A stretch of DNA of 52,864 nt from Catenaria anguillulae PL171 (lineage: Eukaryota; Blastocladiomycota; Blastocladiomycetes; Blastocladiales; Catenariaceae). The notes below the pieces were generated by a model. That model did no database searches and was not told the origin of the DNA. It saw only the letters and a list, made by a program, of their open reading frames with translations. Shown here piece by piece: positions 22,422-34,206 of the stretch. Within the stretch, counting starts at the first letter, position 1, and each line of letters begins with the position of its first letter. Where the stretch lies: contig MCFL01000172.1 of the NCBI GenBank assembly GCA_002102555.1, forward strand, positions 1-52,864. The letters are read 5' to 3'. Both the position numbers and the translations under genes were made by a program.

Positions 22422-24962
22422 ATGAATGCAACACTCACACGGCTCAGCGCGACCCTCACCCGGGGCAACTCGCTCCTCCTGCAACATGTCGCCCGGCCAT
22501 GGACGCTCCGCTCAGCGACCAGATCGTGCCAGCCAGTCCGACTGTTTGCCTCAGCCCCTGGCTCCAGCGCGGCTGCAGTACAAATGCAACCAAAGACGTC
22601 GGACTGGGATCCGTCTCTGATTCGCAACATTGGTATCATTGCCCACGTTGACGCCGGTAAAACGACCACGACAGAGCGCATGCTCTACTATGCCGGACAC
22701 ACCAAACGCATCGGCAGTACGGGTCCCTTGCATTGTTCCATGCTCAATCAAGTGCTCAGTATGGCGCTAATCACAAAAGGAAAACCGCATCCAACCTTGT
22801 TCAGATGTCGACGAAGGTTCCACAGTCACCGACTTTCTCCCACAAGAACGTGAACGAGGCATCACCATCCAATCCGCCGCCATCACGTTTGGCTGGTTGT
22901 TCCCCTCACGCACCTCTCCACCCGCCGCCCTGAAAATCAACCTCATCGACACACCGGGCCACGTTGACTTTACCTTTGAAGTGGAGCGCTCGCTGCGCGT
23001 CCTTGACGGCGCCATCACTGTGCTTGACGGTGTCGCGGGCGTCGAGGCACAAACCGCAACCGTGTGGCATCAGGCAAACAGGTATGCAATCCCCAGGATC
23101 GTGTTTGTCAACAAGATGGATCGTGCGGGAGCAAGTCTGGAGCGAGCCATGGGCGGAATTCGGACAAAGCTGCGTGGATGGGGCGTGCCTGTGAACGTCC
23201 AAGTGCCAGTCATCCGTCAAGATGGGTGGTTGGGCACCGGTTCTGGGATTCGTGGGATCATCGATGTGGTCGAAAGCGAGTACATTGAGTGGACCGACGA
23301 GGGCGTCATGTCAAAGCAGCCAGTCACGGCGGCTCTTGGCGACGATGTGTGGGCCGCATACGTGTCTGCTCGCTCTGACCTCGTCGACGTGCTGTCGACC
23401 GTCTCTGACGCCGTGCTTGAATCTGCGCTCGAACTCGACGATCCTGGACTGGTCCCTGCCGACCTGCTGCATGCAGCGTTGCGCACGGCCACATTGACGG
23501 GCCAGGCCGTACCAGTGTTTGTCGGCGCAGCGTTTCGCAACATGGGCGTGCAGCCCGTGCTGGATGCCGTTGGCAGGTATTTACCGAGCCCAGTGGATCG
23601 GCCGCCGGTGCCGGCCGTGATTGCAAAGGAGGGCGGCAAGGTGATGGTCAGGATGGAGGATCAAAAAATGTGCGCATTGGCATTCAAGGTGGTGTTTGAT
23701 GGCAAGCGCGGGTACATGACCTATGTGAGGGTGTATTCTGGTACAGCTTTTCTCCGTCCCCTGGATCATTGTTGGATGCTGTCGGTTCACCTTTGAGTGA
23801 TGTAGGGACATTGCACAACAAGCAGCAAGTCCTTAATACCTCAACCAATGCCAAGGAACGCATCAACAAACTGCTCCTCATGTACGCCTCGTCGTCCGAG
23901 GAACTCGACTCTGTCTCTGCAGGCAACATTGCCGTCCTCCTTGGCCTCAAAGACACTCGCACCGGCGACACGCTCACTTCCCTCACCCCACCTTCGGCAC
24001 CATTGACGCTCTCTGGCCTTCCGATCCCGGCACCCGTCTTTACTTGCTCGATCGAACCCTCATCCTCATCGGCATCCAAACTCCTCGACACTGCCCTCGC
24101 ACACCTGACGCGTGAAGACCCCTCAGTCGTTGTCGCGGAAGACAAAGAGACGGGCCAACTACTGATTGGCGGCCAAGGTGAACTGCACCTGGAAATCATC
24201 AAGGACCGACTCACGCGCGAATACGGCGTCGACGCACGTATGGGCGACATGCAAATCGCGTACCGCGAAACCATTTCCGAGCCCGCCGACGTGACCGACA
24301 CGTACGTTCGCGAATCCGGGCCCGCCGGGTCGGGCGCAGCGTCCATTTCAGTCAAGGTCGGCGTGCTTGTCGAGCCCATGCCGCGCAACGCTGCCGATGG
24401 GCTGGTCCCAAGCGACGCCGCCGTCCATGTGGAAATCAAGGCGAAAGCGGTCGATGCTGAAACTCGACACTTTGCGGGCATCAGTGCGCACGCCGCCCTC
24501 AGTTCTGGCCCCGTGCGTGGCGCACCGGTTGCCAACGTCAAGGTTGTTGTGCACACGCTCGAGGTGCCTGAAGGTGGACCCGGTGCTGGCAACGCAGGCG
24601 CAGGCGCAGCGGCAAGTGCGGTGCATTGGGCCGTGTCACGTGCACTGCGTGCGGCTGCCCCGCAGGCCATTGAACCCATTGTGCAGCTCAAGGTGGTCGT
24701 GCCTGGCATGCACACGGGTTCGGTGATTCGCGACTTGAATCGGCGCGGCGCCAGGGTTGCGCATGTGGGCGCAAGGGATGAGGACGCAGAGTTGGGTGCC
24801 GAGGGCGCCGCTGTGCAGGTGGTTGAGGCCATGGCGCCGTTGGCGCAGCTTGTTGGGTATTCGACTGGATTGAGGAAGGTGTCGGCGGGCGCGGGCACGT
24901 TTGAGATGGCGGTGGTTGGGTATGAGACGGTGGGCAGTTTTGGCGGGGTTGGAGCAGAGTGA
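22422..24962 (+). CDS. GFM2: Mitochondrial elongation factor G2 (ribosome-releasing factor 2)
   Basis: Translational GTPase that acts with RRF in mitochondrial ribosome recycling. Exons 22422-22716, 22805-23740 and 23806-24962 sum to 2388 nt, 795 residues, uninterrupted. The N-terminal about 65 residues resemble a mitochondrial presequence (Arg/Ser/Leu-rich). GTPase motifs are [46 protein letters not shown] and [12 protein letters not shown]. Later domains show [45 protein letters not shown] and a C-terminal [18 protein letters not shown]. Assignment to EF-G2 rather than EF-G1 rests on overall agreement with GFM2 blocks such as [11 protein letters not shown] and AAITFGW, and on the long insert before the domain IV region. 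Introns are 22717-22804 and 23741-23805. Confidence 0.92.
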
Positions 24963-25945
24963 AAATGCGGGCGCTTGCGGGACTGAATCGCTGTATGGTG
25001 GCAAGTAGCAAAATGTACTGATATTGATCCTCATGGATACCCTAAGCATGGGGTGCCCGCAGTGGCCGTAAGACGATCATGGCCGCATCCTTCTTGGCAC
25101 AGGTTGGCTATCGCGAGAAGTGTACTGAGATGGCAAGACAAATTCTTGCATTGTCCCATCGGCACCCCCAGCACTCGTACCCGCAACGTCAGCTGACGGC
25201 ATGGGGCGGTGAGGCTGGTACGGCAGTGACTATGGATAGTCCACCTTTGCCGTCGGAACTGGCTGAGGCTGTCGTGATTACCAGTTATCGCATGCGTCGT
25301 CCGTGCCGCATATCCGCCCAGGGCACTAAAAATCTGCCCACCGACCGACAGCAGGTTGACGCTCCCCCTTGAACGACCTGCACGCGTGCCCAGGCTCGAC
25401 ACCAACTGCTCCCTCCCACCCCACTACGCGCCACTCAGTCGTCGCCTTCGTCTGCCGCGGCATGTCCGTCACACGTCCCATCTTCTAGTTCGCGCTTCTT
25501 CCGCGCTGGAGCCCACCAACGGCAGAGTACTTCAGCGGGAGCGATGAGGATTCCGACTCTGGATCCGACCGATAGGAGCAGAACGCCGTGATTCTTCGCC
25601 AGCGACACAGCGACCTGACTGGCCTCATGGCCCATACTATAAGCAGCAACGGGATGAGGGAAAGGGTGGGGTTTGAGTGGGTGGATGGTGGTGGGAACTG
25701 GATTTGAAGGAGCGTGAATCAAAGACCAATGCAGCCTGGTTCAAGAGTGTTTTGTATAGTATTTACATTCATTTTCTCAATGTATATTGTGAAGTCACAC
25801 CCCACCCGCTCGCTGGTTTCTGAAACGTCATTGTTGAATGTGTCAGCATCGAATGAGCTACAATGAGTGTCAACAAAGTTGTTTTCGCGGCACTACTGAT
25901 TTATGTACATGCACGACCTGATCATACTTTTGCGTCAAATTCTCG
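24963..25945. other. Gene-poor interval; weak minus-strand open frames only
   Basis: About 980 bp between convergent stops of EF-G2 and CstF64. On the minus strand, 25722-25435 and 25405-25031 are open and contain hydrophobic stretches (SLAKNHGVLLLSVGSRVGIL; VNLLSVGGQIFSALGGYAA) that could be exons of a small membrane protein. The splice model and family are not evident, so no gene is called. Confidence 0.3.
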
Positions 25946-27124
25946 TCACATTCCAAATTGAGCTCGCTATCAAAGAGGACGGGCGCAGCAAGTCAGCTTC
26001 GAATCCATCAATACACGTGTACACCGATTTCCAAAGCAAAGCCGTACCAATGCCAACACGGTTGCCTTTTGATCCGGCGGCAGCGCCTCAATCTGCTGCG
26101 GGGTCAACGAAAGCACTTGAGCAAGCAACTGCCGTTGCATTTCCGATTCTTGATTGGCCGCTGCAAATGCAGGTGAGGGCGCAACACCTGTTGGCATGGG
26201 AGGCATGGGCGGCATGGCGCCAACTGCCGGCATGGGAACACCAGTGGCAGTGGGTGCACCAGTGACGGGAACGGGGACGGGTACTGGGGCAGGGATAGCT
26301 GGGTTTGCGGCCATGACGATGCGCTGGGCAAGGCAATGTGGTAACGTCAGTGACGACGTCCGAATGCTCGACAGCGGAATGCGAATGGATACCTGAATGG
26401 CGGCTGGGTCGACAATTCCAGCGGTTGTCATCATGAGCATGACGCTGTATGCGAGCTGCGGGTTGGAGAGTAAGAGGGCCCGGACTTCGTTTGGGTTTGC
26501 ATTGAGAAGCGCCTACACAAAACACAAAAAAAAGCAGGTTCTGGGTGAATGGAATTGTCATGGATTGAAGAATAGCATGCGATGCACACGGAGCCGTACC
26601 TTGATGCTTGCAAGGACCTCGAGCTTCTGATCGCGGGTCATGGAATCTACCGTTTTGGAAATTGCGTCGCCGACAGGGACACCAGGCGGCAGTGGAGCGC
26701 CGACAATGTCTGCGGCAGTGACTGGCGCAGCGGTAGGTTCAGGCTGATACAGAGAAATGAAAAAAAAATGGTTGAGTGCCAAAGAACGGACGAGCAGCGA
26801 GTTGAAATTCAAACACACCGAGGCTCCGCGGCCTTCTCCTCCTGCGCCCAAGTTGTGATCGTCGGCGAAATTGACCCGCAACTTGCGGCCACCGATATCC
26901 GACTCGTTCAAGTTGCGCACGGCCGATTTGGCGGTATCGACGTCGAAATACTCTGCGAATCCAAAGCCCTTGGGCTTGAGCGAATCCTTGTCGAGGACGA
27001 GGCGGAAGGATTTGAGGGGTCCGGCCTGGGAAAAAAGCTCGGACATGTCCTCCTCGGACTTGTCGAAGGGAATGTTGCCGACAAAGACCACCTTGGAAGG
27101 CACGCTGTTGCTGCTGCCGGACAT
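25946..27124 (-). CDS. Cleavage stimulation factor 64 kDa subunit-like (CstF2/Rna15)
   Basis: RNA-binding subunit of the mRNA 3'-end cleavage and polyadenylation machinery. Exons 27124-26819, 26743-26600, 26512-26393, 26323-26048 and 25966-25946 sum to 867 nt, 288 residues, all in frame. The N-terminal RRM has RNP2 VVFVGNIPFD and RNP1 KGFGFAEYFD. It is followed by the CstF64 hinge region (DQKLEVLASIK, then ALLNANPNEVRALLLSNPQL). A Pro/Val/Gly-Met-rich linker and the short C-terminal helical domain that binds Pcf11-type partners (VLSLTPQQIEALPPDQKATV... LRAQFGM) complete it. Shorter than the animal protein, and it lacks the MEARA repeats. The final exon encodes only the last residues, RAQFGM. 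Confidence 0.93.
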
Positions 27125-27532
27125 GCTGACTGCGGGTGACTGGAACGGTGAGGGACGGGGGAAATGGACGTCGGAGCGGAGCGTGAGCTTTGGACTTTGT
27201 ATTGATCGGAATCAGTGGTCATGGGCTCAAAGGTGCGAATGCATCAAGTTTGCCCAGTCATGTATACTTCATTGAATGGCATTGTTGTGTGATGGAAAAC
27301 TGCTCGAGCTCATGATCAAGACCCCACCCGGCACCCACCGATCGACCACCATCTCCGACCTGACCTCGCCTTGCCGTGTCTGCGGCCAGCTGCAGTTGAG
27401 ACTCACGGGCTGGCGGTGAGCGCTTCTGCGCAGTTGATGCATGCAATGTTGCACTCTCTCATGTCAAATGGACACCCAACGCATACGCTAGGGCCGTTGC
27501 CCGTTGAGTTCCCACACCCACAACCCTCAACC

Positions 27533-29655
27533 ATGTCGCACCACGGCCAGCTGCAGTTGTCATCAACATCCGCATCGTCTGAGGGGCTCCCGCCCGCATT
27601 GCTTCACGTCGTCTTCGCCCTTGCCGGGCATCCATCCACCATTCCTACCACGAGCCGTCAAGTGGCCGCCTTGATCCGCCATGGCATCAAATAGAGCATT
27701 TGGGCCCTCGAGCGTTTTCGACGTGATCATGCTTCCTGTGTACTTGATTCGTTCCGGCGGCGTGCCCGAAATATGCTTAGTTTCACGCTTCGCAAGATCC
27801 TGTCCGCACCTCCTACCTGACTGCAGCCTCAAAAGTTACCCATCGGTCAGTCGGTAGATGGGACTCATGCTTGACCATCGGCAAGTGAACATGTTGGAAA
27901 TGATGCGCACACGTCGAGGTCTCGGTTACTCCTATCCTTTTGACCATCACATTCCATTTCAATCCTTCTTGTTCTGGCTCTGTGATCTGGAATGGTCCAT
28001 CCCACTCAAGGAGGCGTGCAAAAGCCTTTACACTCTTACAAAAACCAGTTCTAACAGCGTCACTTTCCCACGATTTGACCTTTGATTGCACTCAAACATG
28101 TTTCCAGCAATGGTTGCAACTATTCGTTCCTTTTCCGATGCTTCCCAAATCCTTAAGTACCTTGACAAACTCAAGACCTCATGCAACGTTTCCCTACCTT
28201 TTTCGGATTCCGTCCCGTTTCTTTCGCCGTTTTCAGCCAACCCACAAGTCCTCATTGCCCTGTTACTCGGACACGATCAGGAGGTATTCCGCATAAAGGG
28301 CCATCAGTTTCAGCAATCTCAGCGTCATCAGCCCGGCAGCGCCATTCTCACATAGAGTGAGTCGTTGTCAGCGCAACACCGCCGAGCACTACGCTATGTG
28401 TTGGCGGTATTGGATCCTCACTGTGACCTGTTCAGTGATGATGCAGTCAGCAGTTTGAGTCACCCAAATGGACAAGTTTATCTCGGACGGATTTACTGTG
28501 TAGGTTCTTCGGCTAATCGGACAAGACGCAGTAGTTTCTGGCATTACTCGAGGTTGTTTTTCTGTCCTACCATGTGCATTTGATGTGGTTTTGCATTAAC
28601 ACATCACGGTTGACAGCATTGCAAGAACCGGACCGTCACCGCTGGAGGGCTCTGGCCGAGTATTAGGCCCCGACCCACTCGGCTGAGCAACTGACCAGCT
28701 ACTCCTTATTGCTTGCCAAATGCACTCAACTCTCCCCCACTCAATTATTCGTCCAGCATCTCGTGACCAATGGCAAGAGCCCTTCACTTCGAAGCTTACT
28801 CGACATGCTCTTTGCTCTTCCACCTGCTGCAAAAGTGACATGGGACTACACAACCTCGAGCACATGGCTTCCCGATTGATTACAGCGGCTCATTCATTTG
28901 GAAAGGACGATGTCCACGACTACTCGCATGTTGTCTTTCGACTGCTTCACAAATGTTTTCACGACAAGCCCGTGTCTATTGGCAACACATTTTCTTCGCG
29001 GACTGATCTCACCATTGACACGGTCGCAAGTCTCCAAACATTTCCATTTGCAGCCAACAGTTCCATCATCGGAGGTGATTCTGCACTCCGTCCAGCACTC
29101 AAAACCATCATTGCTCACCTCATTGTCCAATGCCGCATTCAATGGTCACTGCGCACCTGTTCAACGCCGACCACAACGCCCGCCATTCCGGTTGTATTGC
29201 TTGATGGGATTGAGCTCGACGCATTTGTTATTGACAGCAAGTCGATCTCACGTTTTTCCGTCCCTCTTTTGCAACTGGCAATCGCGAAATCAAGGAAATG
29301 GAAGCCGATGTTTCATTTATCATGGGTTCACTTCAAACATTCGACGAGCATGCCGCGTGCCGGTGTATGCTCGGCTCCAGTAAGCCCGCGGATCCCTGGC
29401 TGTGGATGGTATTTACCAAGGTCGATTTGGTTCGGCTGCAAGCCTGGCGAGACCCCTAGTCTAGACTTGGTGGAGAGCGGACGTCGGACCATTGCGAAAA
29501 CGGTCAGCGATGGTCTTCGCGTGGATTCCATGCTTCGAGAACAAGCGCAAGGAATGCTTAGACAAGTCTGGCGGGTTGGCTGCGGCGATGGATATAGGCT
29601 TGTTTTGGGATTGAAAGTCGTTGTGAGCCAAGGCATATTTGAGTGCGTTGGTTGA
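27533..29655 (+). pseudogene. Unidentified coding region with many frame interruptions
   Basis: Plus-strand frames over 2.1 kb read like pieces of one protein, but the frame changes repeatedly without clear splice sites. It starts near MSHHGQLQLSSTSASSEG, and EGLPPALLHVVFALAGHP resembles an F-box opening. Further protein-like pieces are MLPVYLIRSGGVPEIC (27730), FPAMVATIRSFSDASQIL and KYLDKLKTSC (28100), YVLAVLDPHCDLFSDDAV (28390), LAKCTQLSPTQLFVQHLV (28720), ITAAHSFGKDDVHDYSHV (28880) and FTKVDLVRLQAWRDP (29410). At about 28867 one more C in CCC would restore the frame. No family is recognised. It could be a decayed gene or a real gene in a stretch of poor base accuracy. It is divergent from CstF64. 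Confidence 0.4.
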
Positions 29656-29921
29656 GGAGTGAAACCAGTGCACGCTGGTGTATCCGTCTCGGATTCGAAT
29701 GTGTTTTGATACTTAATTACTCATGGCGTATTCTGCGCATGCATAATTTTTCTTTGCTTCATTTTCAGCATTCGCTGGCTGCTGACCTGCGACGCAGTAT
29801 TGTGTCTGGTTATCCCGTCTCCGAGCCATGTGGTGTCAATCTTTGTCAAATACATATGTGGAACGGAAACACACAACAACATGAGGACAAAACCACCGTC
29901 TCCAGCGCAAGCGTGGTCAAA

Positions 29922-30698
29922 CTACTCAAAGTAAACGCCAAACACAATCGCGACGCAAAACAGAGAAGCCTACACATTGCGACACACAGGCTCGCCTTGA
30001 TGTGAGCTGGCCGTGGCTTCCCATCGATACATTCGAGCTGGAGCAGCGTACATTTTTGAACGTGGCCGATGTAAACGAATCCGTGTGCGGATCCCACAAT
30101 GCCCGACTCGAGTTGCGAATGCCTTGGCCCTTGAACTCGCCAATCGACACGTCGGCGACAAACTTGTATCGTTCCAGCTGCAAGCCTGTGCTTGCATAAG
30201 GACAGCATGGTCAGACTGGTATTGCATCCATGGCATCTCGCAACCGATGGACGACGTTGGCGCACCCTTGAGTGCTTGAATGATATCCCCAGCAATTGCC
30301 TTGCTCAACTCGGCCGCCTTGTCGGGCGAATACGTCACTTTGAACAACCGCTTGTCGAGAATCTCTTGCGCGATCCGACGCACTTGCTCTGTCGGAAACC
30401 TGAGAAGAGCGTGTGCATTGGATCAAGACGCGATCGATCAGCGCCAATGTATGCTCTTTAACAAGCCTCTGGTCGCGACATACTTTTTATCCGGACCGAG
30501 CTTGTACGTATTCTCAAACACCCGCTGCCCGGCCTCGGCCGCCTTTTCAACGGACGCGGCCATTCCGCCGGCGCCCGCGCCTGCCGCGTCGACGGCGCCT
30601 GGGCCGGCATTTGGGTTGACGGTGCGCGGCCGGCTGGCCGCTTGCAGGTTGCTGTTGGAGCCGCGTAGGTTTGTGCGGCTGCCCGTGAGTTCAGACAT
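29922..30698 (-). CDS. Tctex-type dynein light chain (DYNLT)
   Basis: Light chain that dimerises and binds the dynein intermediate chain; also found in flagellar dyneins. Exons 30698-30484, 30399-30266, 30185-30052 and 29969-29922 sum to 531 nt, 176 residues. The Tctex domain fills the C-terminal about 110 residues: FPTEQVRRIAQEILDKRL, AIAGDIIQALKGLQLERYKF, VADVSIGEFKGQGIRNSSRA, LWDPHTDSFTSATFKN and the final ASLFCVAIVFGVYFE. A low-complexity N-terminal extension of about 65 residues (Ala/Gly/Asn-rich, MSELTGSRTNLRGSNSNLQ) is unusual for a protein normally about 115 residues long. All three introns are 80-84 nt with good borders. Confidence 0.93.
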
Positions 30699-32177
30699 GG
30701 TGGGCGGCTTGAATGCTGCGGGTTGAGGATTGCATGGGCTGTTGGATGCGTGGATTGGACTTTGGACAATGGACGCCTCGCTTGTGTGTCGGTGTGGGAA
30801 GATGGGGAAGCACGGGCCATGGATCGGCGCGTTTTTCCTAGATCATTGTGACTGTCACTGCAAGCACAGAGGTTGATGAGGTTGGCTTTGCTTGGCTCCG
30901 TCGGCTATGCTACACATGTTCGAGGAGCGGACGATGGCCCGCGCAAAGCGGCGCAATCATCAGGGCCGTACCATTGCGCCGCAGCCAACTCGACTACCAA
31001 CCCAGCCACTGTTGCCAAAGTCGCCCAACTGGCCCGTATCCGAGTCGTTGACAAACAACTTCTCGACTGATGGGCGGAGAAAGGCAGAGCTAGCCTTCGA
31101 TTCGCTCCTGCTTTGACAAGCGAGTGCAAGACGTACGCTTGCTGTCTCCATGGACCACACCGAGGCGATCCAAGCATGCGAGCGCCCGCAGCAAACTCCA
31201 GCAAACAAACAGGCAAGCGGGGAGCGGGAACGGGACGGCGCGCTGGAATGCGCGGTGCTACATCATGTCAAGGAAAGCACAAGAACTAGTCGTCAAAAGC
31301 TGTTTGCTGCCGTGAATGGTGCTTGAATTGTTGAAAACGTACGACGAGTGACTGCACGCTACCGAACTTGCAGTAGTGCATCACATACACAGTTCCAAAA
31401 GCACAGATTAGGTCACCAGTTCCAATGCGACATGGCAGAAAACGTACCAAATTCACGCTCAGTTGGCCACTAGACGTTGACCAGAACCGGCCCACCGTCA
31501 AAGTGCGTGTGTTCAAACGGGATGGCCATGAGCAGGCCCACGCGATGCCGAGTCCCGCAGCCATACATGTCTCATCATCTCAATCATACGTCGCAGATGT
31601 TGCAGCACGTACACTTTAGCAACGGGCGCTTGTGCAAGAGCACTATGCTTGACGACCTTCTTCGTTAACTTTTTGACTTTGATGGCCATTTCCATCTCGT
31701 CGCCGCGAAGCGCCAGCAAGCTTGCGGTCGGCAGATTCCGTCTCGTTTTCACCAAGGCTCGCAATGCGGTTGCGCAAGCGCTCCAGCTCCCGCATAGCTC
31801 GGTTTACCACCATGGCCGTCATGGGCAAGGTCGAATTGTAATCGACTTGAATGACCAGATGCGTCCAAGGCCACGGCCCACGGCCAACCCATTTCGACCC
31901 GTTTCGTAGTTGTCACGTGTGACCTGCAGTGTATGCTGATGGCGAGACTCCGAGTCTTGGCTGTCGCATATAGAGTCGAAAGACTTGATGCATTTGTGTC
32001 GATTGCTGTCGTTCCCAGAGCCGAACATTAGTCTACGGTCATGACCACGCCCATGGCCATGAGGTTTGTGTGTTTCAGAGCGACTCGGATATGCGTTCAC
32101 TTGGAATATTTAAACTCACGGCAGAAGGAATACACGGCGAATGCACAGCCGACTTGGCTTCACTCCACATGAATCGC
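30699..32177. other. Interval with possible unresolved minus-strand gene
   Basis: About 1.5 kb between the DYNLT start and the AOS1 stop. The most coding-like stretch is minus strand 31905-31750: HLVIQVDYNSTLPMTAMVVN, then RAMRELERLRNRIASLGE. Its pattern recalls the C-terminal end of START lipid-binding domains (VxQVDxxxxLPxxVVN), a weak resemblance. Other minus-strand pieces (MAIKVKKLTKKVVKHSALA near 31690; FVNDSDTGQLGDFGNSGW near 31030) may be further exons. I could not build a consistent spliced model, so no CDS is called. Confidence 0.25.
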
Positions 32178-33733
32178 TTACTGCTTCTCCTCCTCTCCGT
32201 CCTTGACGGTCCCGACCAACTCATCCTTGCTCCCCAACGCAACCACCTCGCCCGAAGCAATATCGCCCACAAACACAAACAAGTTGTTGACTGGCGCCCG
32301 CTTTTGCTGAATAGTCTTGACGGCCTCTTGTGCCAGAATGCCGCCCGTCATGGCTGCAATCGGGTTGATTTCGCCCTTGCACCCGCGGTACATGTGCCTG
32401 TATTCTCAGGTATCGTGAGTGAAAAAGATTGGAGATAATGCGAGACAAACGAAAAGCAAGCGACGTACATAAGCTCGTCCTGCCCCACCCCGTCAAACTC
32501 GACGCCATGTCTCTTGCACTCAGCCTGCCACGCGTTCCACATACGCTGGCGATCCTCCTCGCCAGCATTCTCGGGCAATGCACCGTGATCGAGCCAGTAC
32601 CGCAAAAGCGCAAGCATACCTACGGCCGTGACCGTGGCCATGCGTTGCCTGTCCCTAGGCTTTGGCACCGCGTGCTTGAGCTCGACCGCCAGAGCCTCGG
32701 TGAGCGGCACGTAGGTGGATTTGCGGTGTGTGCGGACGACAACGGGTTCAGCGTCTTTGGACTCTGGAGCCATTTCGGTTTCCCTATTCGTCGCATGTCT
32801 TGTCAGGGCAAAACATCAGAAAATGTAGTAAAAAAAAAGGACGTACTTGATGTATCCATGCGCAAGCAAATCCGCAAATACCCACGCATTCATGCCCACG
32901 ACATTGCCCACAAGCAACTTGACGCCCAGTTCCCTGGTGACCGCATTGACTGCCACGGCCGTGCTGGGCGGTGCATCCACAAGCAACACCAAGTCGTGTC
33001 CGCGCAACACATCCTTGATTGCACGCATGTCACTGCCGCCGTTCACACGCACGCTCTCGAGTGCCACGCGTGGGTTCAAGGCCCTCGCACCCGCCTCAAG
33101 CACGTTTGCCGCGGACGTGCCGTATTCGTGTGCACGCTGGGCGGCCGCGAAAAAGTTGGTTGGCTTGCCGTCCTCCTCAAGCTCCTCAGCTTGGTTAGGG
33201 ATTGCGAGTTGAACGAGGCTCAAATGACCAATGCCCGCAAGCGCCAAGTTTTTCACCGCTTCAACGGCCAACCCGCGGCTCAACCCGCGAGCCGTACCGA
33301 GAATGGCCACGCGGGCAGACGACACGCGCAGTTGTGCGGCGGCGCCCCACAGGCGAATCTGGCGGTCGTAGATTTCGTCTGCGTCTGCGTCGGCATCTGC
33401 ATCCTTGTCGGAAGCGGCGGATTGGGATGTGCGCTGCCTTTTGGGCTTTGTGGGCGACGAGGTCGGCGACCGTGACGATGACGAGGTGGCGTGGGGCGAG
33501 GGTGGGCGGCGGCGCTTGTGCGTGTTGGGCGTGGCGGACGTCGAGGAGGGTTTGATGGGAGATTGCATTGGGGACCGGGTGGTGGCGAGGTCGGCCGGGG
33601 TGAAGGACAGGGGAGCTGGGGCGTGTGCTGGTTTGGAGGGGGAGGCGGACCGCGAGCGCGAGCGGGACCGGGAGCGGGACCGGGACCGCGTACGTGCGGC
33701 GGGGCCGTCTGCGGTGTTGGAATCGGTGTTCAT
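32178..33733 (-). CDS. AOS1: SUMO-activating enzyme subunit 1 (Aos1/SAE1)
   Basis: Non-catalytic half of the heterodimeric SUMO E1, partner of Uba2. Exons 33733-32847, 32783-32469 and 32397-32178 sum to 1422 nt, 473 residues. The adenylation-domain core begins EIYDRQIRLWGAAAQLRVS and continues VAILGTARGLSRGLAVEAVK, VLRGHDLVLLVDAPP and LVGNVVGMNAWVFAD. The last exon carries GEINPIAAMTGGILAQEAVK, conserved in E1 subunits. The first about 125 residues are an unusual extension: an Arg-Ser dipeptide run (RTRSRSRSRSRSRS), Ser/Pro-rich sequence, a basic cluster (KPKRQR) and an alternating Asp-Ala run (DADADADADE). Yeast and animal Aos1 start close to the YDRQIRLWG block. An ATG 13 codons upstream is possible. 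Introns are 32784-32846 and 32398-32468. Divergent from SmE. Confidence 0.92.
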
Positions 33734-34206
33734 GGTGGGTGTTTGCTTTGTGGAAATGAGGTAGAGAGACACTTTGTGAATGGACTGATCAACTTAACTT
33801 ACCTACGTTGGTTGGATCGGCGGCCCGTGCACTTTTTTCCAAATCGATCATCGATCACAGACAATCAGACGCATACGGCATGCACGTGCACACATGTTAA
33901 TGTACCAATGCAATGCAAAGTATGTTGACATGCAAAGCACCATGTGCAATCACCCGTCCCGACCCGACCCTGTCTCCCTCTCTGCCCATTTTGATCCCGT
34001 CTCGCCGACTCTGTCTCTCATTGCTTTGCTTGGGCTCGACACTCCACCGACATGCATCGATTCCAATTCCGATCAATGCGCATCATGCTCACATACGCAG
34101 CCTTACCTTACACCTGCTGCCTCTGCCTTTGCATCTCATCAGACTGTCCTCGACAACCACCTAATCCACTAGGTTCCCCTCCTTCAACCATTCATACCCA
34201 GCAACC
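33734..34206. promoter_or_regulatory. Divergent promoter region, AOS1 / SmE
   Basis: 473 bp between two starts on opposite strands. The half next to SmE is pyrimidine-rich (many CCC, TCTC and CCTT stretches before the ATG). No coding frame is supported. Confidence 0.4.

Noticed and set aside
32429-33475. Plus-strand open frame of 348 codons
   Set aside because: Lies opposite the AOS1 coding exons, whose product is clearly recognisable.
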